Below are positions 45,401 to 52,428 of a stretch of DNA of 64,000 bases, in pieces. The notes under the pieces were generated by a model. The model was not told the origin of the DNA and searched no databases. It was given only the letters and a program-made list of their open reading frames with translations. Made by a program: the position numbers and the translations under genes. The stretch comes from Paenibacillus lutimineralis (GTDB lineage: Bacteria > Bacillota > Bacilli > Paenibacillales > Paenibacillaceae), in the NCBI RefSeq assembly GCF_003991425.1, contig NZ_CP034346.1, forward strand, positions 4,067,501 through 4,131,500, in the 5' to 3' direction. Each line of letters begins with the position of its first letter. Within the stretch, counting starts at the first letter, position 1.

Positions 45401-46269
45401 ATATTACCGTCAATTTCCAAGGTCGCACCATTCGGTGTAATAAGCCACTCAAATTTATGCCAGCCTGTGGATCGTTCGACTCCGCTATCTTTCCAACGTT
45501 TCGCTGCTGATCCGGCTGTTGATGGTGCATATGCCCAAGTATATTTCGTCGGGTTATGAATAACGTCAGCCTGTGAACTTTGATAGAATGTCCCGGCATA
45601 GGTGGCATTTTTGCCATCCAAAATTCCAAATTGGGTTCTGGCAGTCGCTGTCTTCTCCTCATCCGGATAAGGGTCGTAATACCATGCCGTCATTTTATAA
45701 TTACTTCCAGCAGGTAAGGCCACGTCTTGGTTCACATTTTCAGTATTGGTTATACTCGCTGGTGTAATCGCTTTCAATCCGGAACGAGACTGAGCATCGG
45801 ACAATGCAAATGACGATCCTAGCTTACTCGTTGACGTCAGCGGACCATTGTTGTTCTCGAAGTCCTCCATGAACAACACATCTGAGTCATGGTAATAACT
45901 CGTTGTGGCTGTTATCGTTACAGGAATGCCCGGATCACCCGGCGCCGCTAATGTATAACCGCTAGCTAATGTCACGTTTCCGTTATCATCAACAGTTAGC
46001 AAGTTCGAATTGCTTGAGTTATAACTAAACTCATCAATAACAGGTCCCTTGACAAGACTGCTTAATGGCGAACCTTTATAAGTAAGGTTCACTCTGCCTG
46101 CAAGATCTGATGCTTGTGTCAGTTCTAGTACAACAGAGTCAAATGATTCTACTGATCCCTCTGCAGCTGAAACTTCAGCTGTAGGCACCAAGCCAGGTAG
46201 ACCAGAGAATGTCAAAGTTACTGCAGTAACCATGGATAGCGCTTTTTGCATCCATTTTGATCGTCTCAT
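39427..46269 (-). CDS. Giant secreted beta-helix protein with Ig-like and CuAO_N-like domains
   Basis: A 2280-residue exported protein. In order: signal peptide (about 1-36); a first concanavalin/LamG-like module (about 125-340, with GWHKFEW and HLIDDFYVV); an Ig-like domain (about 365-445, QPTAAKVNQGETATFSV); FN3-like stretches; a second copy of the first module (about 715-915, GWHKFQW, HFIDDVYVM); a right-handed beta-helix region (about 1025-1610, many NxVxxN repeats); an InlB-type repeat (about 1614-1685, GGWYQDAEL); three putative-Ig repeats (about 1687-1945, each with GLxLxExTGxIxGTP); an Asn/Gly-rich linker (about 1950-1987); and a C-terminal CuAO_N-like pair (about 2165-2280, GRTLVPLRFVADSLGADVGW). 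Beta-helices often bind or cleave polysaccharides. No catalytic residues could be assigned. GGGAG precedes the ATG. Confidence 0.85.
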   Translation of the reverse strand: MRRSKWMQKALSMVTAVTLTFSGLPGLVPTAEVSAAEGSVESFDSVVLELTQASDLAGRVNLTYKGSPLSSLVKGPVIDEFSYNSSNSNLLTVDDNGNVTLASGYTLAAPGDPGIPVTITATTSYYHDSDVLFMEDFENNNGPLTSTSKLGSSFALSDAQSRSGLKAITPASITNTENVNQDVALPAGSNYKMTAWYYDPYPDEEKTATARTQFGILDGKNATYAGTFYQSSQADVIHNPTKYTWAYAPSTAGSAAKRWKDSGVERSTGWHKFEWLITPNGATLEIDGNIISESAKDDIYKAMKSGTTIQPKIAGGWNNQSGNNSYINNKHLIDDFYVVKDVATVTGTRTLTLNLIPPGGLSDLEVISQPTAAKVNQGETATFSVTATAAAASYQWYVSNDETGLNGTEVMGGNDAVLTLPNVNSTVQQGKFYYCQVSSPEGIVVKSHAAPLLINTNTQVNAPIHPTLDPDTGIYTGGSNYGDTLVTLFKDGRPIGYYLSKNGGPDQLNNHERHHVLPYARAMGAGNYTVTAIVINAEGNISEEVAASGILTIENLSAPVNVRWNGTYATWDSVANASAYTVQLVSNGVANGSPIAATGNDVALSPSLNDTFEVKAIGSATTRFLDSVESEESAAYSANIALVRQNETLRAGESARLIVDTADVFVADNISFSPANQDKGKIEVDDAGFVTVKKGYVPTENEEVTVNVSVDYFHKADMMFYDGFEGDKKFTTGANGYVQSGVMSRTGAKAATTSGTGDVATVPGTYNYAPSGGKTTVVTAWYYDDGGVASGDHAVFGLTPSANEHIVINYGNADGNWAENVTNYSVRFGSGGRFYPVDAKRSKGWHKFQWFVTSTGTTYKIDGKVIHRQTAESGPFDTSVASSIKNINALQLATNWGNKAGTIKDIQNKHFIDDVYVMDSEVTTQTANASVTLKLLPKVYTHSEDSTYVIGLDDYKVTVNPDLADLAGVKIGDVTLEQAVDYMVNDNVLTIKKDAFARNNIVPGKYIIRLDLNPAEITFELSITPREVRDFYFSNNGDDHADGRTPETAWKSISKINEYVFLPGSTIYLDAHSVWNEQIRLRGNGEEGNPITLTKYNTTDPNQRPIINGGGTASSPSGITVNGAIELYDVNYWVVSGIEVTNIGNKAGDGRSGIAVMSRISKLGQGQFNIQDYADARMQGIVVRDNYVHDVNGLHQANGASKVSGGIIINGYVDILVEGNKTLRCDNEGIRNNAYGPSSPGTNNTGITWSNSSYPWASNAVFRNNWVSSSVGDGIVMSGGNNSLVERNVVTDSGYSYLSDKSGNLVSNWGPNNTSPTYLGSQNYAAAWIMASKGTIFRYNESVDNPYHASNDGMAWDIDNYCQDNVYEYNYSRNNYGGWYLQMNAAKGNIIRYNVSVNDGRSPDFNKSYNSLLLLAGGSSTSEESSGLFYNNVIVSPLKNSSSLVFDPTATNLHIYFQNNIFVYTGTNSSIGLKGGGTSAPFIAGRFTNNIVYPANLFGSMNAGGGGYLGAGVTATDNHYVTEEELNSILNDYKSAPEHWIANSGTAAATLDYNAMSGFRLADGNNLAYGSGVEVVSPYVDRVNALPHMTERTDFFGNPLSGRMPSIGAHNPYSVAFDSGGGSEVAMMFADRGGTITEPIAPTKGDAAFGGWYQDAELNDAWNFATNPVTSDIVLYAKWIEGEEGTAPMIMTDSLENGHVGQTYSAALIADGDTPVKWAVINGELPTGLSLDEETGVISGTPEQRGQFTFKVQANNDAGSDAKTLSIIITQDVPESTAPEIITKNLPSGKVGQEYTVTLAVYGSDPITWEVREGDLPVGLNLDEATGIIAGTPQETGNYEFTVAATNDYDTDEQLLGIEIAEDEPVGTAPTITTMTLKNGKVNQSYQAALIASGDAPVTWTVNDGYLPFGLNLAETTGVISGTPTQAGTYKFTVMASNHIGMDLRELTIVIVANDNGGNNGNENNNGNNNNNGNDNNNGDNGNGGSSGDRGNEKLIVDRIDDAIKEQLKQGNSIQLTMSPGTDELELYSDTVGSIIKANRPLTVSNGTVSIELSSDLLKQLNTGKTMRIAIKPVDEGDGSLEWGYEMKIFVDDQVITDYPGFIPITFDLSQEQLQSSDISKLCGIMLLADGNKERLGGNYDRESGKFTFTAKGLGYFFVTIKSEPVELKLALGMTDYTLNGIQSSMNVAPMVVKGRTLVPLRFVADSLGADVGWDNVTKTVTITLDGQILSIKIGELAPEMDAAAVLVKGRTMLPLRFIAEYFGADVIFDNTTKTISIMK

Positions 46270-46373
46270 TTGGCAATCTCCCTTTCTTAAATTTAATATT
46301 TATATAATCAATCCGCATCTATGAACAGAAAATAATAGACACAGAATTATATAAAGATAAGAACATAAGGATT

Positions 46374-47324
46374 CTATTTCATAGCAAATTCTCTGAAATG
46401 ATTGCCGTTATACACGATCTTTGCCTTATCAGCTCTTGTTGCAATTAGCGTTCGCAAGTCAGATTCTGCCCGTCCGTAAATCATGGAGTCTTTCACTTCT
46501 TCTGGTGTAAGCATGGTTATTTCCGGCTTTGTGAGCAAAGTGGCAATGGCATCCTCGCCCATATATTTACCGGTTACCGTCTCACCTACAGAAACCGCCG
46601 CCAATGACTCCCAGAAACTAAGAGATTCAATATCCTCTTTGGATATATCCAATCGATTTAATGTTTTCTGCTCCATGGCCTGTCCATTAGTTGCGAACAT
46701 GACCGTTAATTCATCTGCTGTGTGAACATATTCTCTGCTCCTTGAAGCATATTCATCTTGCAACCCAGTATCGCTCATTTTTGTTTTTTTGACCTGGGTT
46801 TCAACCAAATCCGGCCAACGGGCGCTGCTTAAATATTGCATGTATTGGTATTGATCAAATTCAGGCAAACCGTAGTATGTCTCCTCTGTGTCTTCCATGC
46901 CAGCCCGCTTTTTGTTTTCGTCTTCCATGTCGGACTTCAGTTCATCGAAACTTTTGTACTGGGCAATATTCCGTTCGTCAGCTATAATTTGCTCCTCTTT
47001 GGTCCTTATTAATGCGGTCATTGCAGCTTTTTTGGCGTGCTCAGATGGCGTTTCGTTATTTTCGCCGTATTGACGTCCCCAGAAGCCTTCGTCTACTTCG
47101 GCACCATAGCTTCTGTAGAAATAATCTGCAGTTACAGCCCTCTGTTCGTTGATATAAAATTGAAATTCTTCATCTGTCACAGCGTATCCATCCACCGTAA
47201 ACAACCAATTTTCTGGCAATACATCTTTTTTGTTCGTTAAAATCATCATCAAGATTGCAAGAAGTATTAGAAATACAGCGGTAAACCAAATAATCACGAT
47301 TGGTCTTCGTCTTATAAAACCCAT
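46374..47324 (-). CDS. Membrane-anchored SurA/PpiC-like protein
   Basis: A 316-residue protein with one N-terminal membrane helix (MGFIRRRPIVIIWFTAVFLI...) and an extracytoplasmic, highly charged helical domain resembling the SurA N-terminal chaperone domain (WLFTVDGYAVTDEEFQFYIN, LIRTKEEQIIADERNI). The parvulin catalytic core is not clearly present, so a chaperone role is likelier than isomerase activity. It is directly upstream (104 bases) of the 2280-residue secreted protein and may help fold or export it; that link is inference. GGTGGGG precedes ATG 47324. Confidence 0.7.
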   Translation of the reverse strand: MGFIRRRPIVIIWFTAVFLILLAILMMILTNKKDVLPENWLFTVDGYAVTDEEFQFYINEQRAVTADYFYRSYGAEVDEGFWGRQYGENNETPSEHAKKAAMTALIRTKEEQIIADERNIAQYKSFDELKSDMEDENKKRAGMEDTEETYYGLPEFDQYQYMQYLSSARWPDLVETQVKKTKMSDTGLQDEYASRSREYVHTADELTVMFATNGQAMEQKTLNRLDISKEDIESLSFWESLAAVSVGETVTGKYMGEDAIATLLTKPEITMLTPEEVKDSMIYGRAESDLRTLIATRADKAKIVYNGNHFREFAMK

Positions 47325-47464
47325 ATCACCCCACCTTTCCAATATTCTACTTCTCTGTACAAGATTAAATATCCAACTAGCTAAAGTGTAAACATAAGAA
47401 AGCCTATGATATTAAGTTCGTATGACCATATTGATTGGATATTATAGATTTGGTGATCCTCTAA

Positions 47465-47478
47465 TGTAAGCGCTTATT
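47465..47478 (-). promoter_or_regulatory. Possible cre/LacI-type site upstream of the beta-helix operon
   Basis: TGTAAGCGCTTATT matches 13 of 14 positions of the Bacillus cre consensus TGWAARCGYTWNCW and contains the palindrome TAAGCGCTTA. It lies about 140 bases before the SurA-like gene. Confidence 0.4.
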
Positions 47479-47503
47479 TTGACTGAAGAAAAACATATTT
47501 GAC

Positions 47504-47550
47504 TAAAAAAAACACCCCCTAGTTCGCAATTATGCGAATAACTAGAGGGT
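47504..47550 (-). terminator. Terminator of the FUSC-family exporter gene
   Basis: On the minus strand ACCCTCTAGTT..CGCA and TGCGAACTAGGGGGT pair and are followed by GTTTTTTTTAG. Confidence 0.88.
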
Positions 47551-47567
47551 AAGCTTAAATAAGTTGG

Positions 47568-48599
47568 CTACTCTTCCCCTTGAACCTCAGGGGAACCAGA
47601 ATGATCGGCAAGACGGTTCAGCCTCTCCAATTGGTAACCATATTCGTAAATTTCGGCAGATACAATCGATAACCGCAGTGCCCCATCAATTCGCTCCGCA
47701 TATCTCTCTAACATCTCTGATAGGAATCGATCGTTATTCTCAGCGAATTCCTTCGCTTCCAGCGCATTAGGCTTCAATTTGTTATCAAACTTCAGCATGA
47801 TATGCTCATGGAATTTAATCATTTGCTCCAGGTGTGCATCGAACGCCTTGTTCAACTCGGCAGAGCGAACAGCCTGGAAGTAATGCTGCTCAATCGCATC
47901 CAGCACTTCATAACCTTTATGGAGTGTCCTCAGCATTTGCTTGTAAATAACCATTTGTCGACTCTCACTAAATTTGGGCTTTCGCAGCCTCTTCTGGTCT
48001 TCTTCCATCAGCTTATATTTCTCGCTCAGTGAGTTGATCGCATCCTCTAGGGAGCGCTTCTCCTGATGAATCACAGTCTCCTTGATCTCATCCGAGACCG
48101 CTGTTCGAAGCAGTAGAGAGAGCTGTTCGAATGCCTTCCTAATCAGCCCTTCATATTGGACCTGAGGCTTCGGCGGAATAATAATGATATTGATAATAAA
48201 AGCCGATAAGATACCAATCAAGCTGAGCGACAGACGATTAAGTGCAAACACCCATTGTCCCGAGGCCTCCATCACGGATATTACTGTTACCAAGGTAACA
48301 CCGATGGTCTCACCCATTTTCAGCTTGAGACAGATCATGATCACGATAATACATACGAGCCCAACCGCAATCGGTTCATTGGAGAACAGCATCCCACCCA
48401 GCATCGCTAATACTGCGCCGAGCACGTTCGTCTGCAGTTGATCGATTAGATACCGCCAGGAGCGGTAAATCGACGGCTGCATCGCAAAAATAGCCGCGAT
48501 CCCAGCCATCAAAGGCGGAGATAAATTCAGCCACATTACAGCGTATAGCGCGAGCGTGACTGCAAGTCCTGTCTTGAGCATTCTTGCGCCAAATGTCAT
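47568..48599 (-). CDS. Aromatic acid exporter (FUSC/ArAE-1) family membrane protein
   Basis: A 343-residue protein with about six N-terminal helices (residues 8-145) and a long cytoplasmic helical C-terminal domain (about 150-340). The layout and the opening GARMLKTGLAVTLALYAV match the ArAE_1/DUF939 group. Members are thought to export aromatic acids, but few are tested. TTGGGAGGAATGTAA precedes the ATG. It is divergent from the His-rich secreted protein gene. Confidence 0.8.
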   Translation of the reverse strand: MTFGARMLKTGLAVTLALYAVMWLNLSPPLMAGIAAIFAMQPSIYRSWRYLIDQLQTNVLGAVLAMLGGMLFSNEPIAVGLVCIIVIMICLKLKMGETIGVTLVTVISVMEASGQWVFALNRLSLSLIGILSAFIINIIIIPPKPQVQYEGLIRKAFEQLSLLLRTAVSDEIKETVIHQEKRSLEDAINSLSEKYKLMEEDQKRLRKPKFSESRQMVIYKQMLRTLHKGYEVLDAIEQHYFQAVRSAELNKAFDAHLEQMIKFHEHIMLKFDNKLKPNALEAKEFAENNDRFLSEMLERYAERIDGALRLSIVSAEIYEYGYQLERLNRLADHSGSPEVQGEE

Positions 48600-48794
48600 T
48601 TACATTCCTCCCAACGATTGCAGTATCTTCTTTCATCATAAACGTTTAATTCGACAAATTTCATCGTTGTTATTTAGTTTGCGGCAATTTTTTAGCTGAT
48701 ATTAAGCTTTCCTTCAGATATCATTCAGATTTTTTGTCAAGACTGAACAATAGTAAGGCCCAAAATATTCTATACGAAGGGATGAGAAAAGTCT

Positions 48795-49304
48795 ATGAAA
48801 CAACTGCTTACCTTAGTGTTAAGCGGACTGACAAGCATGCTGCTGTTATTCAGCGCTTCTGTACCTCCGGCATCCGCTGCATCCGCGGAAGGCACGGCCG
48901 AACCGAGTACGACGCAGAACTCGCAGGATCACGGCAAGCATGGCCATCGCCACGGCTGCCATGGCGGACATATTCTTGGCGACTCCGCCAAACTGCTTGG
49001 TATAGAGCCTAAAAGCCTTGTCCAACAATTAAAGCAGGGCAAGACATTGCTCCAAATTGCCCAGGCGAACAAAGGCTGGAATGAACAGGAATTCATCAAG
49101 AAACTGACGGAATCCGCGACGCTTCATATCGATCAGGCCCTTGCACAAGGCAAGATAGATCAGGCTAAAGCGGATAAACTGAAAGCCGGTCTTCCAGAAC
49201 GATTGAAGAAGGCCGTAAACCGTACTTGGAAAGATAAGCCTCGCAGCCAGCCAACTACAGATTATCAGAATAACAAAATTAACTGGATACCGCCACAGGC
49301 TTAA
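48795..49304 (+). CDS. Exported histidine-rich small protein
   Basis: A 169-residue protein with a signal peptide (MKQLLTLVLSGLTSMLLLFS, cleavage near ASAAS). A His/Gly/Cys-rich stretch follows (DHGKHGHRHGCHGGH, about 45-60) that could bind metals. Two helical segments are then seen (ILGDSAKLLGIEPKSLVQQL...GKTLLQIAQANKG and HIDQALAQGKIDQAKADKLK), resembling the repeats of DUF2680-type exported proteins. AAGGGATGAG precedes the ATG. The function is unknown; a metal-buffering role is speculation. Confidence 0.7.
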   Translation: MKQLLTLVLSGLTSMLLLFSASVPPASAASAEGTAEPSTTQNSQDHGKHGHRHGCHGGHILGDSAKLLGIEPKSLVQQLKQGKTLLQIAQANKGWNEQEFIKKLTESATLHIDQALAQGKIDQAKADKLKAGLPERLKKAVNRTWKDKPRSQPTTDYQNNKINWIPPQA

Positions 49305-49308
49305 GCAA

Positions 49309-49349
49309 AAAAAAGGAGTGTCGATCTTCTCATCGGCACTCCTTTTATA
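49309..49349. terminator. Bidirectional terminator
   Basis: AAAAGGAGTGTCGAT pairs with ATCGGCACTCCTTTT. Both strands end in T-runs, serving the convergent His-rich protein and AI-2E-family genes. Confidence 0.88.
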
Positions 49350-49370
49350 ATGCTGTATTTCATTTCTTAT

Positions 49371-50438
49371 TTATTCTGTCTTGGCAACCTTGCTTCTGAG
49401 CCTCTTCGGCGAAATATCCTCTACAGGAACCTCCAACACATCCAGCAAGAACATGAAGACCGGTACACCAACGATGAGTCCCCAGACTCCAAAGAAGTGC
49501 TCGGATACAAGCAGAATTAAAAATGTGTAGAAAATCGGTAAATGCGTCTTATTGGACATAAACTTCGGATTCAATACATAAGTCTCCGCCGCATGTACGA
49601 TAGCAATCATGATCAGTACATATATGATCTTGACCAGTCCGCCAATTTTGAAGGCAATCGCACATAGCGGAATCAAAGAAATAATAACCCCCAAGACCGG
49701 AATAAGACCGAGCAAGAAGATCATAATGCCGAGGGCGAACAAATTCGGGAAACCGAAAATCCATAGAAATATTGTAGAAATCAGTGAGTTAACTAACGCA
49801 ATCAGAAATTGCACTTCAATAACTTTACCGAAGGAATGAACAAACTTCTTCCCGAAAAACTCCAATTCCACGAAAAGTCCAGACAAGCGACTCTCTTTGA
49901 ATTTGGACGTAAAATTCGTCACCTTTTCTTTTTCAAGCAGGAAGAACAAGCTTAAGATGATCGCGATGAACAAATTCAGGCTCCATTGGCCGATATCCGT
50001 AGCGGTCTTGAGCAGGAAGTCAAAGCCCTGACCGAGATACTTCGTAATGTCGATGTCCTGGATCGATTCCACCAGGAAATTAAGAATAATATTGTCCGGT
50101 AGATTAGTTGGAGGGTTACTGTAAAAAGAAAGCACCTGATTGACAAGATCGGTAAGCTCCTCAACAAAGACAGGCAAGTAATAATAGATCGTAGTTGCCA
50201 GCCCGCCGACCATTAGCACGTATATTAATAATACGGTTATTTTTCGATTAATCTTGAACAATTTGTCCACATGTTTCGTTATGAACCGATGCAGGCGATT
50301 AATCAAATAGGTGAGAATAAAGGTAATTAGAATCATGTTAAGCATACTGCGGGATACGTAGAGCACGAAAATGGCGACCAGCAGTGCCAGTACCCTGCGG
50401 AATCCAGGCATTTGAAACAACTCTTTAAAGAATGTCAT
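49371..50438 (-). CDS. AI-2E family (PerM-like) membrane protein
   Basis: A 355-residue protein with about eight helices in the AI-2E family pattern: an N-terminal pair, a soluble segment (about 90-150), then a C-terminal block with the conserved LIALVNSLISTIFLWIFGFP and GLIPVLGVIISLIP, and VWGLIVGVPVFMFLLDVLEV near the end. Members include AI-2 exporters and Na+/H+ antiporters; the role here is unknown. AGGAGCAGG precedes the ATG. Confidence 0.83.
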   Translation of the reverse strand: MTFFKELFQMPGFRRVLALLVAIFVLYVSRSMLNMILITFILTYLINRLHRFITKHVDKLFKINRKITVLLIYVLMVGGLATTIYYYLPVFVEELTDLVNQVLSFYSNPPTNLPDNIILNFLVESIQDIDITKYLGQGFDFLLKTATDIGQWSLNLFIAIILSLFFLLEKEKVTNFTSKFKESRLSGLFVELEFFGKKFVHSFGKVIEVQFLIALVNSLISTIFLWIFGFPNLFALGIMIFLLGLIPVLGVIISLIPLCAIAFKIGGLVKIIYVLIMIAIVHAAETYVLNPKFMSNKTHLPIFYTFLILLVSEHFFGVWGLIVGVPVFMFLLDVLEVPVEDISPKRLRSKVAKTE

Positions 50439-50635
50439 TATAAGCGACCTGCTCCTTCATCAATGGACTAAAGCAAAATATAGATTTATCTTAAGCTAGC
50501 GCCTGCTACAAAGCAAGAACCAAGCTGTAATTTTACATATTGTTAGTATAGCACATTATCACATTAAAGTTATAACGCATCTCCGTGAAGACTTGCCATT
50601 TTATAATCTCCGGCATATAATTTCGTAAATAACTT

Positions 50636-50664
50636 TTGAAAATATTGTTAACCATGACAATGAT
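50636..50664 (+). promoter_or_regulatory. Probable promoter of the T-box/aroA transcript
   Basis: TTGAAA (50636-50641) and AATGAT (50659-50664) are 17 bases apart, just before the T-box stem I. The -10 is weak. Bases 50439-50635 show nothing I can name. Confidence 0.4.
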
Positions 50665-50902
50665 GGAGAAAAGTAAGTGGATGCGTCCTGACAGGGACGG
50701 CGGTGCCGAAGATTGAGAGCACCCCGCGGGAGCCGCGCTGCTGAAGTTCACTCCGGAGTTGGTTCCTGAGCGCCGCAATGGCAGGTAGGGAATTCCGGTC
50801 GCACACCGTTATCTGTGTCTAGAGCTGAGAAACAAGAAGGTTGTCTAACAAGGGTGGTACCGCGGAGAAATCCGTCCCTTGATGGACTGCCTTTTTTTGT
50901 TT
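50655..50902 (+). ncRNA. T-box leader, probably phenylalanine-sensing
   Basis: The T-box sequence AAGGGTGGTACCGCGG at about 50849-50864, with CCGTCCCTT pairing partner, forms the antiterminator. GACTGCCTTTTTTTG follows as the terminator tail. At the 5' end ATGATGG pairs with CCGTTAT to close stem I, and AGAAAAGTA provides the specifier-loop motif. The opposite strand of the loop reads GGGAATTCCGGTC, where TTC (Phe) is the likeliest specifier codon; my register is not certain. Uncharged tRNA would let transcription proceed into the DAHP synthase gene. Confidence 0.88.
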
Positions 50903-50984
50903 AGAGAAGTGTTTCAATAGCTCATCAGAGTACTCGCAAGTAAAAAAACAAATTTTAATAATAAGAAAATGAGGAGTGTTGGAA

Positions 50985-52058
50985 ATGAACGCTAATTTAG
51001 AGGAATTGCGCACTAAACTGGATACTGTCAACAAGGAACTGTTGAGATTGCTCAACGAACGTGCGGAAGTCGTTCAAGCCATTGGAGAGATCAAGGAGAA
51101 ACAAGGCGTGCCTAAATTCGATCCGGTACGCGAAAGAAAAATGCTAGACGAACTAACCGCTCTTAACCCTGGACCTTTTAGAGATGCTTCGATCAAGCAT
51201 ATTTTCAAGGAAATATTCAAAGCTTCTCTGAATTTACAAGAGGAAGACCACAAGCGCCAATTGCTTGTCAGCCGTAAGAAACAGCCCGAGAACACCATTA
51301 TCGATGTTAAAGGCAATCTGATCGGCGGCTCAGCACAGGTGATGATCGCCGGTCCTTGCTCCGTAGAATCTTACGAGCAATTGCGTACTGTTGCCGCAGC
51401 ATTAAAAGAAGCTGGCATCAAAGTGATGCGGGGCGGCGCGTTTAAACCAAGAACTTCCCCTTACGACTTCCAAGGCTTAGGCGTTGAAGGCTTGAAGATG
51501 CTGAAAGAGGTTGCCGATGAGTTCGGTCTGGCGACGATCAGCGAAATTGTTCATCCTGGACACATCGAGCTCGCTGAACAATACATCGACGTGATTCAGA
51601 TCGGCGCCCGCAATATGCAAAACTTCGAACTGCTGAAGGCAGCTGGCGAAGCTAAAATCCCGGTTCTGCTCAAAAGAGGTATCGCGGCCACGCTGGAAGA
51701 ATTCGTACATGCAGCCGAATATATCGTTGTTAAGGGCAACACCCAGGTTATGCTGATTGAGCGCGGTATCCGTACTTACGAGAAATGGACTCGCAACACC
51801 CTGGACATTTCCGCTGTTCCGCTTCTTAAGCAAGAGACTCACCTGCCGGTGCTCGTCGATGTAACTCACTCCACAGGACGTAAGGATATTCTGCTTCCAT
51901 GCGCCAAAGCAGCACTAGCGGCCGGTGCAGACGGTATCATGGTCGAGGTACACCCCGATCCGCAAACCGCTCTGTCCGATGCCGCTCAGCAGCTTGACAT
52001 TCCACAATTCCAACAGCTGTGGGAAGGAATGCGTAATTCCGGTTTATTTACGGAATAA
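50985..52058 (+). CDS. aroA: Bifunctional chorismate mutase / DAHP synthase
   Basis: It makes DAHP from phosphoenolpyruvate and erythrose 4-phosphate, the entry to aromatic amino acids. The start [20 protein letters not shown] follows GAGGAG (357 residues, B. subtilis AroA has 358). Residues 1-85 are an AroQ-type chorismate mutase domain, which in Bacillus also mediates feedback by chorismate and prephenate. Residues 100-357 are the synthase, with [31 protein letters not shown] and [14 protein letters not shown]. It is controlled by the T-box upstream and stands alone. Confidence 0.95.
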   Translation: MNANLEELRTKLDTVNKELLRLLNERAEVVQAIGEIKEKQGVPKFDPVRERKMLDELTALNPGPFRDASIKHIFKEIFKASLNLQEEDHKRQLLVSRKKQPENTIIDVKGNLIGGSAQVMIAGPCSVESYEQLRTVAAALKEAGIKVMRGGAFKPRTSPYDFQGLGVEGLKMLKEVADEFGLATISEIVHPGHIELAEQYIDVIQIGARNMQNFELLKAAGEAKIPVLLKRGIAATLEEFVHAAEYIVVKGNTQVMLIERGIRTYEKWTRNTLDISAVPLLKQETHLPVLVDVTHSTGRKDILLPCAKAALAAGADGIMVEVHPDPQTALSDAAQQLDIPQFQQLWEGMRNSGLFTE

Positions 52059-52073
52059 GTATATAAAATAAGT

Positions 52074-52428
52074 GTTCAAAATGTCCGCTTTTCAACACCG
52101 AGAAGGTTGGATGAAGCTAGGGCCTGAGGAGCGGAGCTACACGTTTTCGTAGAAAACGACCTCGGAAGCAAATGCTTGTAGTGGGTACGTGAGCACCTGA
52201 GATGTTTCAAGAGGAAACTTCACTTCGTAAGCATCTGCTTAGGCCCTGCTGAATTCAAAATTCGATGCCGAATAAACTTTCAGTGAACCGCGTGTTAGAT
52301 ATAGAATTTATTCGTTATCAGCGTAGCTGATGAAATTCTATATCGCAAGAAAACCTACCTCTGGATCGCGGTCGCTCATCTTTGAATGACTTCGATCGGT
52401 TTTCTTATCAAAAGTGGACTGGTTTTAC
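52074..52428 (-). repeat. Dispersed TIR repeat, copy H (longest, composite)
   Basis: A 355 bp reverse-orientation copy filling the whole space between aroA and the lactonase gene. It has the full framework of copies A and G, plus three additions: a hairpin arm at about 52139-52180 (GTTTTCGTAGAAAAC), a second arm at about 52201-52244 (GTTTCAAGAGGAAAC), and the nested module at 52295-52406. AAGCAAATGCTT in the first arm is nearly complementary to AAGCATCTGCTT in the second. Its last bases overlap the end of the lactonase gene. Confidence 0.88.
52295..52406 (-). repeat. Nested 112 bp module inside copy H
   Basis: The reverse of the module in copy E2: read on the minus strand it opens with AAGAAAACC and ends ATATCTAA. 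It interrupts TTTGAT|CACG at exactly the same point as in E2. Both stem-loops are preserved, including ATCAGCTACGCTGAT. Confidence 0.85.
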
